Shown: positions 19,601 to 29,039 of the stretch, piece by piece | How the letters are laid out: the number at the start of each line of letters is the position of its first letter | Position numbering within the stretch: position 1 is the first letter of the stretch | Made by a program: the position numbers and the translations under genes | Assembly: GCA_937139475.1 (NCBI GenBank) | Contig: CAKZQF010000137.1 | Location: forward strand, 1-64,000 | Reading direction: 5' to 3' | DNA length: 64,000 bases | From: an uncultured Gammaproteobacteria bacterium | GTDB lineage: Bacteria > Pseudomonadota > Gammaproteobacteria > Enterobacterales > Psychrobiaceae | Notes under the pieces: model-generated | Seen by the model: the letters and a program-made list of their open reading frames with translations, nothing else | Databases searched by the model: none | What the model was told of the DNA's origin: nothing

Positions 19601-20119
19601 ATGAAAAAATTGCCTCGCAGGACAGAGTATTTGACTGCCATGAATCGTTCACAAGAAGGGGTAGCACTGGTCATTGGGCTCGTACTTGTTCTAGTCATTA
19701 CATTAATCGCGCTCGCAGGATTTAGCAATTCGACTTTACAGGCGAAAATGGCCACTAACTCACAACAGCGCAATACAACATTTCAAGCTGCTGAAAGCGC
19801 GTTATCAAATGCCATTATTGAGATTGAAGGCATTCCTATGGGCGGAATTCCAGGTAACAGCGAGGTATTAGCCAAAGCGATTGAGCGAGGTAGTGGCGTT
19901 ACAAGTGTGGTGGCTATAGACAAATTAAAAACACCGACAATGGATGTTACTGTCTCCTATACCTACCAAGAGACTTCTGGACTTGCCACAGGAATATCAC
20001 TCAATGCTGATGAGAATTCCACAATAATAGGCAGGACCAAATTTATTTTAGAAGGTAATGCGGTGATGACTGCATCGGGAGCAAAAACCAGAATTAGCCA
20101 GGGAATAAGTTATGAATAG
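19601..20119 (+). CDS. pilX: Type IV pilus minor pilin PilX
   Basis: A 172-residue protein with the PilX_N signature: QEGVALVIGLVLVLVITLIALAG helix followed by NSQQRNTTFQAAESAL. As usual for PilX the +5 Glu is missing. It overlaps the pilY1 start by 8 nt. A downstream ATG (MNRSQEG) is a possible shorter start, but the longer leader is also common. Confidence 0.9.
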   Translation: MKKLPRRTEYLTAMNRSQEGVALVIGLVLVLVITLIALAGFSNSTLQAKMATNSQQRNTTFQAAESALSNAIIEIEGIPMGGIPGNSEVLAKAIERGSGVTSVVAIDKLKTPTMDVTVSYTYQETSGLATGISLNADENSTIIGRTKFILEGNAVMTASGAKTRISQGISYE

Positions 20120-23100
20120 ATTTCATCGAGTAAAGCATAAGATATCGAGTTTTATCGCAGGCTTAATCGTTAGCATTACCCCACTGTCAAACGCGAATGC
20201 TGATGATACTGAAATATTCTATGTTGGTGAAACGGTGCGGCCACAGATTTTAATGATTCTTGATACTTCACTATCAATGACAAACCGTGTAGGAAATACC
20301 ACTGCCAGTAGGCTGACGAATATGAAGCAGGCGGTGGAAAACTTTGTTAACCCTCCTGATGGCAGCGAACTTGGCGATATTGATGTTGGCCTAGTGAGAA
20401 TGAATCAAATATCTGGGGCTGTAATTTATCCGGTATCTAATCTCGATGAGATGGTGACTGAAACAATTCATACCATCAACCGCCCTCTGGTGGAAAATCA
20501 CAATAATGCCTGGCAAGCAAGCAGCAACAACGCAGTCACTGTCCCCTACATATCCACCAAGGACGCCAACAATAGTGATGCCAAACACAACAGCCAATTA
20601 CGCATAGATAAAGGTAAGGCTATTGGTATGCGTTTCGAAAACATTACCATTCCCAAAGGGCAGACCATCGAAAGTGCACACCTCGAATTTTGGCCGGTTA
20701 AAAGTTGTGGGACTAACTGTAAGGTTACACTTGAGTTCAGTGGTGAAAAAACGGCGCACTCTGCTATTTTTCAGGCCCAGACTAATAATATATCCAACAG
20801 ATCAAGGACCGCCAAACAGCTCAAATTAACCAGTAGCAAACTAGAGGCAAATAAGGTTGCTTCATTCACTGGTTTAAAAGAGGTTATCCAAGAAATCGTT
20901 GATCAGCCGACTTGGGTTAGCGGCAACGCGCTAAGTCTGTTAATTAACACCAGTCCTTCGCTTGATGACGGTGATACCATTGATAACAGCAACTTTTCCG
21001 GCAAAGGTATTAAGTCAGCCTTTAACAAATATTCTCCAACACTTTTTATCAAATTCGCGCCTTACACGCGTACCGTATCAAACAAGGTAAAATTACTTGA
21101 GGCGTTAGATGAGCAAAAGCTAACTTATCACACTCCGATTGTGCCAACGTTGTGGGAAGCGACCAAATACTTACGCGGCGCTTCATTGGCTGGCAACTCA
21201 TCATTAACATCAAATTTGTCCACGACTCGCAGCGCAGTTGAACGTCAAGGTAGGGATGACGTTCATGAGCGACTCTCGATAGCAGCCTCATTAAAGAATG
21301 GCACCTTTAGCAAGGTGTTTCCAAATGCGGCATGTAACAGCGATAATAGTAATTTGAACTCAATTGCATGCCAGGAGGTCAGCCTAAGCTCTAATTCAGA
21401 GCACATACCAACATACCAATCACCACTTACCGATACCTGTAATGATGATGAAGCAACGATGATTTTGCTAACAGATGGCGAAGCCCATCATCAAAAGAAT
21501 GTCCAAACTGGCGACAAATGGTGGGGCGCGATGACATCAGAAATTGCATCCTTTATTGCGCCAGATTTAACTTGTACATTAAGTGGTACAGACAACGGAA
21601 AACCGCAAACCTGTGGCGAAGAGTTGGCCAAAAAACTACTTGAAGGTATTAGCGTTGAGGGACTACCTGATAAGAAAAAAGTCACTTTGCACACCGTAGG
21701 TTTTAATAATACCGACGCGTGGCTGCAGGTGCTGGCACGGCAAGGTGAGAGTACACCAGAAGCCAATGCTCGCTACCATGTAGCCACCAACAGTGACGAC
21801 CTTCTCAGCGTATTTAATGGCATAAGAGCCGGCGTTGTAGAGAAAACCACCACCTTTTCAAACAGCGCAACATCGGTAAATACTGCAAACCAACTAAGCC
21901 ATAATAATTCCTTGTATTTTGCTCTGTTCAAGCCTAGTGACCAAGCAGCTTGGAATGGCAACCTGAAGAAATACCAATTGGGCCCAAATGGTCAGGTCCT
22001 CGCTCAAGGTGAAGCTGTCGCCGTAGATCCAGCAACAGGGCTATTTAAAAACGGCGTAAAAGACTTCTGGCTTGCCGATGGCAAAGACCCTGACGGTGCC
22101 AACATTTTGCTCGGTGGCGCTGCCAACGTTCTACCAACAACACGTAAAATATGGGTTAATACTGGTGCTACTACGCTTACTGAGCTCAGCACCAGCGAAA
22201 GCGAGTTCACTGTGTCCGACTTTGATGTTGCAGACCAAACAGCCAAGAACGCCGTTATCAACAATATGCTCGCTGCAAAAAACTCGCGCGGCGAAATAAA
22301 CCTAGGTGATCCGCTACATTCGACCCCCATAGAGGTAACCTATGGAGCGAGTAATCCTCCGGTGATTTATTATGGTGATAATCAAGGTTATATTCATTCG
22401 ATTAACTCTACGACAGGTGTCGAAAACTGGGCATTTATCCCAAGGCAATTACTCAAAAAACAAAAACGTATTCAACAAAGCAACTCGTCACAGACCCACA
22501 TATATGGTATGGATGGGGAGATCATCAAATGGAAAACAGCCAGTAAAACCATGATTTTTTCTGGTATGCGCCGCGGTGGTTCAAGCTATTACGCACTTGA
22601 TGTTACTACCTCTAGTGAGCCAAAACTTGCTTGGATTATTTCAAACACCACACCAGGATTCGAGAAACTTGGCCAAACCTGGTCTACCCCAGTAAAAACA
22701 AAAATTAATGTTAATAGCGTGGCGACAGACGTACTGATCTTTGGCGGCGGCTACGATCCTCAGCAAGATAGCGTCAATGTTAGAACTCCTGATCGGAAAG
22801 GCAATGTCATCTATATCGTCAAGGCGCTAGACGGCACGCTAGTGAAAGCAATCGACTCCACTGTAATACCTGAGATGCTATATAGCATTCCATCGGACAT
22901 AAAAGCAATTAACATAGACAATGACAGTGACAAAACCGCCGACCAGCTTTACGTTGGCGACATGGGCGGTCAAGTTATTCGCATCGATATTGCAGCTGAT
23001 GGCTCGACGACCCAAGGCATAATTGCTGACTTAGCTGGTACTGACGGCGCAGCTAATAGGCGCTTCTATCATGCACCAGACATTTCGCTGCTAGATAATA

Positions 23101-23771
23101 CAGGCGGTAAAACATTAGCCGTTGCTATAGGCTCTGGTTATCGTGCCAACCCCAAAAACCTGGTGAACCAAGACAGGTTCTACATGTTAAAACAGCCGGT
23201 ATCGATGCTTGACACTTCAGGAAAAGGGAAAGGGAAAGGCGGAAGCGTTAGCCTGCCATATACCAAATTAACCGAATCTGACCTACACGATGCAACACTA
23301 AACTATGCCGGCGGCTCAGGCACACTAGAACAAAAAGAAGCAGCGTACTATCAACTTGCAAGCAAAGCGGGTTGGTACATAAAACTGTCACCAACAGAAA
23401 AAGTGCTCGCTTCGAGCCTAACGATAGATGATGCCATTTGGTTTACCAGCTATAAACCGGCAACGGGAACTGATATCTGTGCGAATCGAAATGGTGAAGC
23501 ATTTATCTATCGTGTGAAAGTTAGTAGTGCCTTACCAGACTACAAGAATGTTTTACCAGAAGTTCTTGAAAATACAGGATTAGATGAAACAAAAAATTGT
23601 GACAATACACAATGTGCAACCGATGATCGCTCCAAAAAATTGGTGAATACTATTTTACCACCACGCCCTAGTTTACTTAATCACAAAGGCAAACGGCTAA
23701 TCGGTGTTGGCACGGAGTTTTACCCGACGGCAACCAACAAAACCAAAAGAATGTATTGGACAGAAAAGTAA
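20112..23771 (+). CDS. pilY1: PilY1 tip adhesin/assembly factor with insert in the vWA domain
   Basis: A 1219-residue secreted protein with signal peptide (about 1-30). The N-part is von Willebrand A-like, starting with the MIDAS motif D51-T-S-L-S. The vWA fold seems interrupted at about residues 130-318 by a beta-rich module (IGMRFENITIPKGQTIESAHLEFW ... SPTLFIKF) that resembles the DNRLRE/CBM96-like sandwich; it then resumes at MILLTDGEAH. The C-terminal half is the PilY1 beta-propeller, with a candidate Ca2+ loop DNDSDKTAD. PilY1 sits at the pilus tip, controls retraction and can act as adhesin or surface sensor. The stop overlaps the pilE start (TAATG). Confidence 0.93.
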   Translation: MNRFHRVKHKISSFIAGLIVSITPLSNANADDTEIFYVGETVRPQILMILDTSLSMTNRVGNTTASRLTNMKQAVENFVNPPDGSELGDIDVGLVRMNQISGAVIYPVSNLDEMVTETIHTINRPLVENHNNAWQASSNNAVTVPYISTKDANNSDAKHNSQLRIDKGKAIGMRFENITIPKGQTIESAHLEFWPVKSCGTNCKVTLEFSGEKTAHSAIFQAQTNNISNRSRTAKQLKLTSSKLEANKVASFTGLKEVIQEIVDQPTWVSGNALSLLINTSPSLDDGDTIDNSNFSGKGIKSAFNKYSPTLFIKFAPYTRTVSNKVKLLEALDEQKLTYHTPIVPTLWEATKYLRGASLAGNSSLTSNLSTTRSAVERQGRDDVHERLSIAASLKNGTFSKVFPNAACNSDNSNLNSIACQEVSLSSNSEHIPTYQSPLTDTCNDDEATMILLTDGEAHHQKNVQTGDKWWGAMTSEIASFIAPDLTCTLSGTDNGKPQTCGEELAKKLLEGISVEGLPDKKKVTLHTVGFNNTDAWLQVLARQGESTPEANARYHVATNSDDLLSVFNGIRAGVVEKTTTFSNSATSVNTANQLSHNNSLYFALFKPSDQAAWNGNLKKYQLGPNGQVLAQGEAVAVDPATGLFKNGVKDFWLADGKDPDGANILLGGAANVLPTTRKIWVNTGATTLTELSTSESEFTVSDFDVADQTAKNAVINNMLAAKNSRGEINLGDPLHSTPIEVTYGASNPPVIYYGDNQGYIHSINSTTGVENWAFIPRQLLKKQKRIQQSNSSQTHIYGMDGEIIKWKTASKTMIFSGMRRGGSSYYALDVTTSSEPKLAWIISNTTPGFEKLGQTWSTPVKTKINVNSVATDVLIFGGGYDPQQDSVNVRTPDRKGNVIYIVKALDGTLVKAIDSTVIPEMLYSIPSDIKAINIDNDSDKTADQLYVGDMGGQVIRIDIAADGSTTQGIIADLAGTDGAANRRFYHAPDISLLDNTGGKTLAVAIGSGYRANPKNLVNQDRFYMLKQPVSMLDTSGKGKGKGGSVSLPYTKLTESDLHDATLNYAGGSGTLEQKEAAYYQLASKAGWYIKLSPTEKVLASSLTIDDAIWFTSYKPATGTDICANRNGEAFIYRVKVSSALPDYKNVLPEVLENTGLDETKNCDNTQCATDDRSKKLVNTILPPRPSLLNHKGKRLIGVGTEFYPTATNKTKRMYWTEK

Positions 23772-24190
23772 TGAAAGCAAATAAACAAACAGGTTTCACC
23801 CTAGTCGAGCTACTGATAGCTGTTGCCATTGTTGGCATCTTATTGTCAGTGGCCTACCCTAGTTATCGCGATAGTGTCGAGCGAGGTGAGCGAGCTGTAG
23901 CCAAAGCGGCTTTATCGAGCCTGGGCGGTGCTATGGAACGCTACTATGCTGAAAATAATACGTATGTTGGCGCAACATTAACTAAAGTTGCCCACCCTGC
24001 AAATGTGCCATTAGATGGCGGTAAGGTGACCTATCAATTATCGATAGTCTCAAGCTCACTATCAGCTTCAGGCTATATGTTAAACGCAACCCCTAAAGGC
24101 ACCAACACAATCATTTATTCTTTGAGCAGCACCGGGGAAAAGAAGAGTGGTAAAGTGGCTAATAATTTACAATCAGGCTGGGATGATTAG
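23771..24190 (+). CDS. pilE: Type IV minor pilin PilE
   Basis: A 139-residue prepilin: GFTLVELLIAVAIVGILLSVAYPSY (Glu +5), then YRDSVERGERAVAKAALSSLGGAMERYYAENNTY, the typical PilE stretch. I chose the ATG at 23771, which overlaps the pilY1 stop as TAATG; a TTG at 23756 opens the frame but is unlikely. It has no C-terminal cysteine pair, unlike the pilin at 12074. The stop overlaps the convergent ybaN stop by 4 bp. Last gene of the canonical operon. Confidence 0.92.
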   Translation: MKANKQTGFTLVELLIAVAIVGILLSVAYPSYRDSVERGERAVAKAALSSLGGAMERYYAENNTYVGATLTKVAHPANVPLDGGKVTYQLSIVSSSLSASGYMLNATPKGTNTIIYSLSSTGEKKSGKVANNLQSGWDD

Positions 24191-24576
24191 TTATTGGTTT
24201 TAAGTGTTGGTCGTGTAATTAAATAGCCGCTAACGCAGGATGCACTAACTAGCATAATGACTTTTGCCGGAAAAAAATCAACAAAGAAAATAACGGAAGT
24301 ACCGATAGATAGCCACAATAATGAAATAGTCGCTATTTTGGTTTTCATCGGCATACCGCGGCCACTGCGATAGTTTTCAATATACTCGCCAAACCACCGG
24401 TGAGTGATTAACCAATGATAAAAACGATCTGAACCTTTGGCAAAACAAGCGGCAGTTAGCAGTAAAAATGGCGTTGTTGGTAAGACAGGTAAGATTATCC
24501 CCGCGATACCGAGCACTAAGGAGACACATCCAACGGCGCACAAGCTGATTTTTTTCAACTTAACCCATGTACTCAT
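24187..24576 (-). CDS. YbaN/DUF454 inner-membrane protein
   Basis: A 129-residue protein with hydrophobic segments and the DUF454 signature GIAGIILPVLPTTPFLLLTAACFAKGS followed by WFGEYIENYRSGRGMP. The function of the family (E. coli YbaN) is not established. The ATG at 24576 is favoured because AGGTGG lies 5-10 nt upstream; an upstream GTG (24585) gives 3 more residues. It is convergent with pilE. Confidence 0.88.
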   Translation of the reverse strand: MSTWVKLKKISLCAVGCVSLVLGIAGIILPVLPTTPFLLLTAACFAKGSDRFYHWLITHRWFGEYIENYRSGRGMPMKTKIATISLLWLSIGTSVIFFVDFFPAKVIMLVSASCVSGYLITRPTLKTNN

Positions 24577-24652
24577 TAACACCACCTAAAATCAGTTGCA
24601 ATAAACCTAAGCTAGCTCGAATTAAACTTTGTTTCAACACCAATTAATCAGC

Positions 24653-24925
24653 TTACTCCTTGCCAGTAAAGTGAACTTTCATTAGCTGACCTTGATATTC
24701 AACTTCATCGCCGTGATAAACCTTTTTACGCTTGCGAGTTTCAATTAAACCATTAAGCATTACTTCGCCATCAGCAATACGAATTTTCGCTTCACCGCCA
24801 CCTTCAACTAAGTTTTCAATCTTTAAGATTTTATACAGCTCAATTGGCTCAACATTCACTTCAACCACAATATGCGGTAACTCTTGTGCCATTACAGGTG
24901 GCTTTTTTCGACGGCCAATAACCAT
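24653..24925 (-). CDS. Small S4-domain RNA-binding protein (YbcJ-like)
   Basis: A 90-residue protein made almost entirely of an S4 RNA-binding domain: LYKILKIENLVEGGGEAKIRIADGEVMLNGLIETRKRKKVYHGDEV. It matches E. coli YbcJ, a small RNA-binding protein of unclear role. It has an N-terminal extension relative to YbcJ with a basic GRRKKPP stretch. The start could also be the internal ATG at 24892; neither has a strong SD. It lies 62 nt downstream of the lysine-riboswitch operon and may be read from it. Confidence 0.82.
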   Translation of the reverse strand: MVIGRRKKPPVMAQELPHIVVEVNVEPIELYKILKIENLVEGGGEAKIRIADGEVMLNGLIETRKRKKVYHGDEVEYQGQLMKVHFTGKE

Positions 24926-24987
24926 GTTTGTTAACTCTTAATTTATTTACAAAGTTTATGGCGCAAGCTTACCGACTTTAGCACGAG

Positions 24988-26100
24988 TTATAAAGTGAAA
25001 TAACGAGTAAATACTTTATATAACTCGGTTCCCTGATTCACGCTAGCCGAGGCGAAATGTAAAATGGCAATACAATCTTCAGGCGCTTCAATGATTTCAA
25101 TCACATCATCATGGCCGTATCGGTCCATTCTTAGTAATCGAATCAATGGTTCGCCAGCACGTACATGGCTACCTAAAGGAGCCAAATATTCAACTAATCC
25201 GCTTTTTGGTGAATACAACGCGCGATAATCTTTTAGATAACAAGCATAACGAGTCATTTCAGTCGGTTCAAATAATCCTTGTTCAACGACTCCCTTGGCA
25301 CTTAAATAACTTAAAATACCTGCGCTATCTTTCTTGGCTTCCTCTAAACAAAGCCACTCTTGTGAGCCCAGCTCCAAAGTAAAGCCGTCAACTGCGACAT
25401 CAATTTTTCTGCCAAGTTCTTGATAAGCTAGTTGTAGTTGCCACCATGGACAAAATGCAGCCTCATCAAGTGCACCATCAAAACCACTTGGAATAAACAA
25501 GGTATGTGGAATGTCGAACAACACGGCACTTTCTTTAGTGTACTCGGGACAATACAAATGGCGTTCAGATATTGGCCCGGTATGTAAATCAAGTACAATA
25601 TCTGCTTCAAATGCCATGCGCTGTAGTGTCGCACAAAGGTGTTGCGCGGTATTAAGCCCGTAAGGATTATCTAATAATTGCGTTTCCAAATCATTAATAA
25701 TCGCAGCTCGAAACTTTACTTTGATTTCATCAAAGGGTAAATCGATGTACTGCTTGGCAAAATCTTGCGGCAGCTGCTCATTAAAATGATATCCCCGATT
25801 CCAGTTATTGCCGGTGATCGGGTCAAAACGGCCTAGGGTAAATTCACCACTTTTTTGATTGCTTCCGATAGGGTTACACAACGGAACCAGCGTAATATCC
25901 CCTTTGACATCAAGCCCTCGAAGCTGCTCCATCAATTGGTAGATAACCGCATTACCCTGCACTTCTGCGCCATGCATATTCGCTTGGATATAGACACTTG
26001 GTGCATCACTGCTGCCCTTAAATTGATAAATAGGCACGCTCATCTCTTGACCGTTGGCCATGTGTGAAACAACTTTCGAAGAGGAAATTAACTCAGACAT
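24988..26100 (-). CDS. AstE/AspA-family zinc deacylase (succinylglutamate desuccinylase-like)
   Basis: A 370-residue zinc carboxypeptidase-fold protein of the AstE/AspA (COG3608) type. Zinc ligands are visible: H43 and E46 in NMHGAEVQ, and H173 in LDLHTGP; the likely catalytic Glu is near 243 (TLELGS). A C-terminal biotinyl-like domain follows (GLVEYLAPLGSHVRAGEPL). Relatives remove succinyl, acetyl or aspartoyl groups from amino acids. It is the last gene of the lysC-dapA-dapD-decarboxylase operon, 19 nt after the decarboxylase. I infer that it removes the acyl group added by the DapD homologue; it does not resemble DapE. The substrate is unknown. Confidence 0.8.
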   Translation of the reverse strand: MSELISSSKVVSHMANGQEMSVPIYQFKGSSDAPSVYIQANMHGAEVQGNAVIYQLMEQLRGLDVKGDITLVPLCNPIGSNQKSGEFTLGRFDPITGNNWNRGYHFNEQLPQDFAKQYIDLPFDEIKVKFRAAIINDLETQLLDNPYGLNTAQHLCATLQRMAFEADIVLDLHTGPISERHLYCPEYTKESAVLFDIPHTLFIPSGFDGALDEAAFCPWWQLQLAYQELGRKIDVAVDGFTLELGSQEWLCLEEAKKDSAGILSYLSAKGVVEQGLFEPTEMTRYACYLKDYRALYSPKSGLVEYLAPLGSHVRAGEPLIRLLRMDRYGHDDVIEIIEAPEDCIAILHFASASVNQGTELYKVFTRYFTL

Positions 26101-26119
26101 CTAACCTTTAACTCTTTAT

Positions 26120-27340
26120 TTAAAACAAATATGACGAAGCAGGCACTGACGGGCGCACGACTTCAAATTCACCGTGCTGATAAACAACCTCGGCTGGCAG
26201 CTCATGACACAAGAAAAATGGCATCGCTTCCGTAAAACCATAAGCACCGCATTGTGAAAACACCAGGCTATCACCGACGCAAACATCACTTGGCAAGGCG
26301 AGCTCTCCAAGCTTATCAAGGCTAGTACATAATGGCCCATGCACATGGAACGATTGCGCTGGCGCATTTGATGCCCTTAGTAATGAAACTGGGAATGGTT
26401 GCTCTGTAATCGCCGGGCGTAGCAAGTGGTTGATCCCACCTTGTAACACCAGTAAAGACTGCTGATAGTTTTGCTTAACATCGACCACCTTACTAACGTA
26501 ACAACCGTACTCACCGACCGCATAACGGCCAAGCTCCATCCAGAGTTCATTTAAGTTCGCCTGGCGTTTTATCTGGGCCAGCGCACTGGTCAATTCGTGC
26601 CAAGATAATGAGTTATCCCCTTTGGCGTATGGGATACCTAATCCACCACCTAAATCCAGTACTTGTAGCTCAAAGCCTAAACTGTCAGCAAGTTCAGTTA
26701 GTGGAGCAATCATTGCCTGCCACAAACTAATTAACTTTTCACCGTCAAGCATGTTGCCCCACTGAAATATATGCAAGCCAATAACATTGACGTTTGCATA
26801 GTCAGCTAGCTTAATTTGTGACCATTCCTGACTACCTAAGCCAAATGGCGTTAAGCTATTGCCGCCTAACGGATTATTATCCCCTTGCTCAAAGCGCAAT
26901 TGCACACGCAATAAAATCTCAGGGGTTACATTAAACTCGCCACTTAACTGATTAATCAGTTCAAGCTGATTTATGCTTTCAACAACAAAAGTATTCACAC
27001 CCAGCTCAATAAAACGTTTTATTTGCTTTATTGATTTTGCGGGCCCAGTATTTAGCACTCGCTTCGCACTGACCCCTTGTGCCAATACTTGCTCAAGTTC
27101 GCCCAGACTAGCCACATCAAAGTTCATCCCTTGTTGGTCTAGCGTCTGAATGACTTTAGATAGTGGGTTGGCTTTCACCGCAAACCATAATTTAATATCA
27201 TCATTAGCAAGACTAGCGATATGCTCACTTAGGCTATCGAGGTCATAAACAAAAAACGGATTGTCCTGGCTTTGTTCAAATGCTGCAATGCCGGCATGAC
27301 AAGCTGCCGACATAGCGCCAATACTAGGCTTTCTGCTCAT
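26120..27340 (-). CDS. Fold-type III PLP-dependent decarboxylase (LysA/BtrK/PvsE-like)
   Basis: A 406-residue alanine-racemase-fold decarboxylase. PLP lysine is K56 (WFAVKANP) and the glycine loop is DLGGGLGIPY. The DAP decarboxylase signatures are altered: EPGR is replaced by ELGRYAVGEYGCYV, and CESxD by GPLCTSLDKLG, with CGAYGFTEAMPFFLCHELPAEVV at the end. That pattern resembles BtrK, PvsE and exosortase-associated decarboxylases rather than housekeeping LysA. The ATG overlaps the dapD stop (TAATG). Decarboxylation of DAP or an N-acylated DAP to lysine, or of a lysine-related compound, is inferred from the operon. Confidence 0.8.
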   Translation of the reverse strand: MSRKPSIGAMSAACHAGIAAFEQSQDNPFFVYDLDSLSEHIASLANDDIKLWFAVKANPLSKVIQTLDQQGMNFDVASLGELEQVLAQGVSAKRVLNTGPAKSIKQIKRFIELGVNTFVVESINQLELINQLSGEFNVTPEILLRVQLRFEQGDNNPLGGNSLTPFGLGSQEWSQIKLADYANVNVIGLHIFQWGNMLDGEKLISLWQAMIAPLTELADSLGFELQVLDLGGGLGIPYAKGDNSLSWHELTSALAQIKRQANLNELWMELGRYAVGEYGCYVSKVVDVKQNYQQSLLVLQGGINHLLRPAITEQPFPVSLLRASNAPAQSFHVHGPLCTSLDKLGELALPSDVCVGDSLVFSQCGAYGFTEAMPFFLCHELPAEVVYQHGEFEVVRPSVPASSYLF

Positions 27341-28089
27341 TATCTTAATGCCTGCTCTAGCTCTAGTGCCGCATCAGATTTTTCATCACGATACTTAACA
27401 ATCACTGGGCATTGCATGCTTAATCCCTGCGCTTTCGCCCATTCGCTGGTCATTGGGCGTGTGCCTGGGATAACAATAGCGTTACGTGGAATTGGCGCGC
27501 CTTTCTCAAGCATCACTTCGTTAACGGCGTCATAAACAGGAATAGCAGCAGATAATGTCACGCTTGGCGCAAGCACTGCACCTTCACTCACCACAACACC
27601 TTCAACCAAAATACAGCCGGCACTGATAAAGGCATTATCCTCAACAATGACAGGGCTTGCACCGATTGGTTCAAGTACACCACCAATTTGAACACCAGCC
27701 GACAAATGAACATTTTTACCTATTTGCGCGCATGAACCGACGAGTGCATGTGAATCCACCATGGTGCCACTATCAACAAAGGCGCCAACATTAATGTAAG
27801 CTGGCGGCATAATAATAACGCCTTCAGCAACATAGCTACCGCGGCGCACCGAGGAGCCGCCGGGCACAAGACGTACACCATCTTGTGGAGAGAATTGACG
27901 CGGCGCCAAGTTATCTTTATCGACAAACCCTTGATAAGCCCCTTCAAAGGCAACATTTTCGCCAGCTTTAAAGGCTGCTAATATTGCTTGTTTTACTTCA
28001 ACATTTGCCTGCCAAACACCATTCTCATCTTTGTTTGCACTGCGTACTGCGCCTGATTCTAATTGTTCAAAAACTTGTTGCCAATTCAC
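27340..28089 (-). CDS. dapD: Tetrahydrodipicolinate N-succinyltransferase-like protein (DapD)
   Basis: A 249-residue left-handed beta-helix acyltransferase. The family core is intact: YINVGAFVDSGTMVDSHALVGSCAQIGKNVHLSAGVQIGGVLEP. DapD succinylates tetrahydrodipicolinate in the DAP/lysine pathway. I chose the GTG at 28089 because AAGAAGG stands at SD distance; the ATG at 28167 would add 26 residues, overlap dapA and lacks an SD. It is shorter than E. coli DapD (274) with a different N-terminus. Canonical dapD in this group usually lies by glnD/map, so this may be a second, dedicated copy (inference). Confidence 0.85.
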   Translation of the reverse strand: MNWQQVFEQLESGAVRSANKDENGVWQANVEVKQAILAAFKAGENVAFEGAYQGFVDKDNLAPRQFSPQDGVRLVPGGSSVRRGSYVAEGVIIMPPAYINVGAFVDSGTMVDSHALVGSCAQIGKNVHLSAGVQIGGVLEPIGASPVIVEDNAFISAGCILVEGVVVSEGAVLAPSVTLSAAIPVYDAVNEVMLEKGAPIPRNAIVIPGTRPMTSEWAKAQGLSMQCPVIVKYRDEKSDAALELEQALR

Positions 28090-28148
28090 TGTTACTACCT
28101 TCTTATTAATCTGTAAAACTGTATTTCTAAAATTATGTTCAAATATTT

Positions 28149-29039
28149 CTATTGCTGAGAAAACCATTGCTTGATGGTGTTATCTGCTTGCATTAACGGA
28201 GCAAATTCACTGAGCTCACTATGGGTTAATGGCAGACGCAATTGCGGGTGCGCTATTTGCTCTTTCTGATGCATTAGTACCTTTAGGGGAACTGGGTTTG
28301 CTACACTAAATAGAGGCTCGATAGCCGACTTCCACAGGTTAAATTCCATATCTTGCGGCGTACTTAAACATTGCTCGACATATAGGTTAGTCGCTTTGGG
28401 CCACGCATTAGCACATACAGAAACCAAGCCTGAAGCACCCAATAAAGAAAACTCAGGAAGTAATGCATCATCGCCGCTATAAATAGCAATATTTGGAATC
28501 GCATCTTTAAATTCTTTAAATTTAATCACGCTGCCACTGGCTTCTTTGACAGACCAAAACATCGCTTCATCGGTTAAATTTGCTAATGCTTGCGGGCACA
28601 ATTCAACACCACTGCGTGAAGGCACGTTATAAACCATGCAAGGGAATTTGCTACGCTCTAGTAATCCTCTAAACCATTGCTCCTGGCCTTTGGGTCCTGG
28701 TTTTGCGTAAAGTGGCGCGGCCAGTAGATAGGAATGAATTGGCAGTTGATTACAAAACTCAATCCACTCTAATTGGCTTTCCAGATTGTAGCCGCCAACC
28801 GCAACCATGATTGGCGCATCAGGTTGGTGCTGACAAACAAAGCGAATGATTTTCTTCTGCTCATTTAAAGAAAGTGCCAGCCCTTCACCGGTACTACCCA
28901 GCATCAAGATGCCATTACCAGCGGCCGCTTGATCATCAAGTAACTGCGCTAACGCATCATAATCAACACGACCACGTTGATTAAACGGTGTCACCAGTGC
29001 TGTCCACAGGCTGTAGTCTTTAACATCGTATTGATTCAT
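28149..29039 (-). CDS. dapA: 4-hydroxy-tetrahydrodipicolinate synthase
   Basis: A 296-residue class I aldolase-fold enzyme that condenses pyruvate with aspartate semialdehyde. Visible active-site parts: GSTGEG (about 48-53), the tyrosine in VYNVPSRSG (Y137) and the Schiff-base lysine K165 in SVKEASGS. Length is normal. The ATG overlaps the lysC stop as TAATG. As part of the lysine-riboswitch operon it is probably the lysine-regulated isoform; other dapA copies may exist outside the window. Confidence 0.92.
   Translation of the reverse strand: MNQYDVKDYSLWTALVTPFNQRGRVDYDALAQLLDDQAAAGNGILMLGSTGEGLALSLNEQKKIIRFVCQHQPDAPIMVAVGGYNLESQLEWIEFCNQLPIHSYLLAAPLYAKPGPKGQEQWFRGLLERSKFPCMVYNVPSRSGVELCPQALANLTDEAMFWSVKEASGSVIKFKEFKDAIPNIAIYSGDDALLPEFSLLGASGLVSVCANAWPKATNLYVEQCLSTPQDMEFNLWKSAIEPLFSVANPVPLKVLMHQKEQIAHPQLRLPLTHSELSEFAPLMQADNTIKQWFSQQ

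Noticed and set aside
11000..24200. Mobile element or genomic island around the pilin genes
   Set aside because: Duplication is visible, but no transposase, integrase, tRNA or flanking direct repeats were seen.
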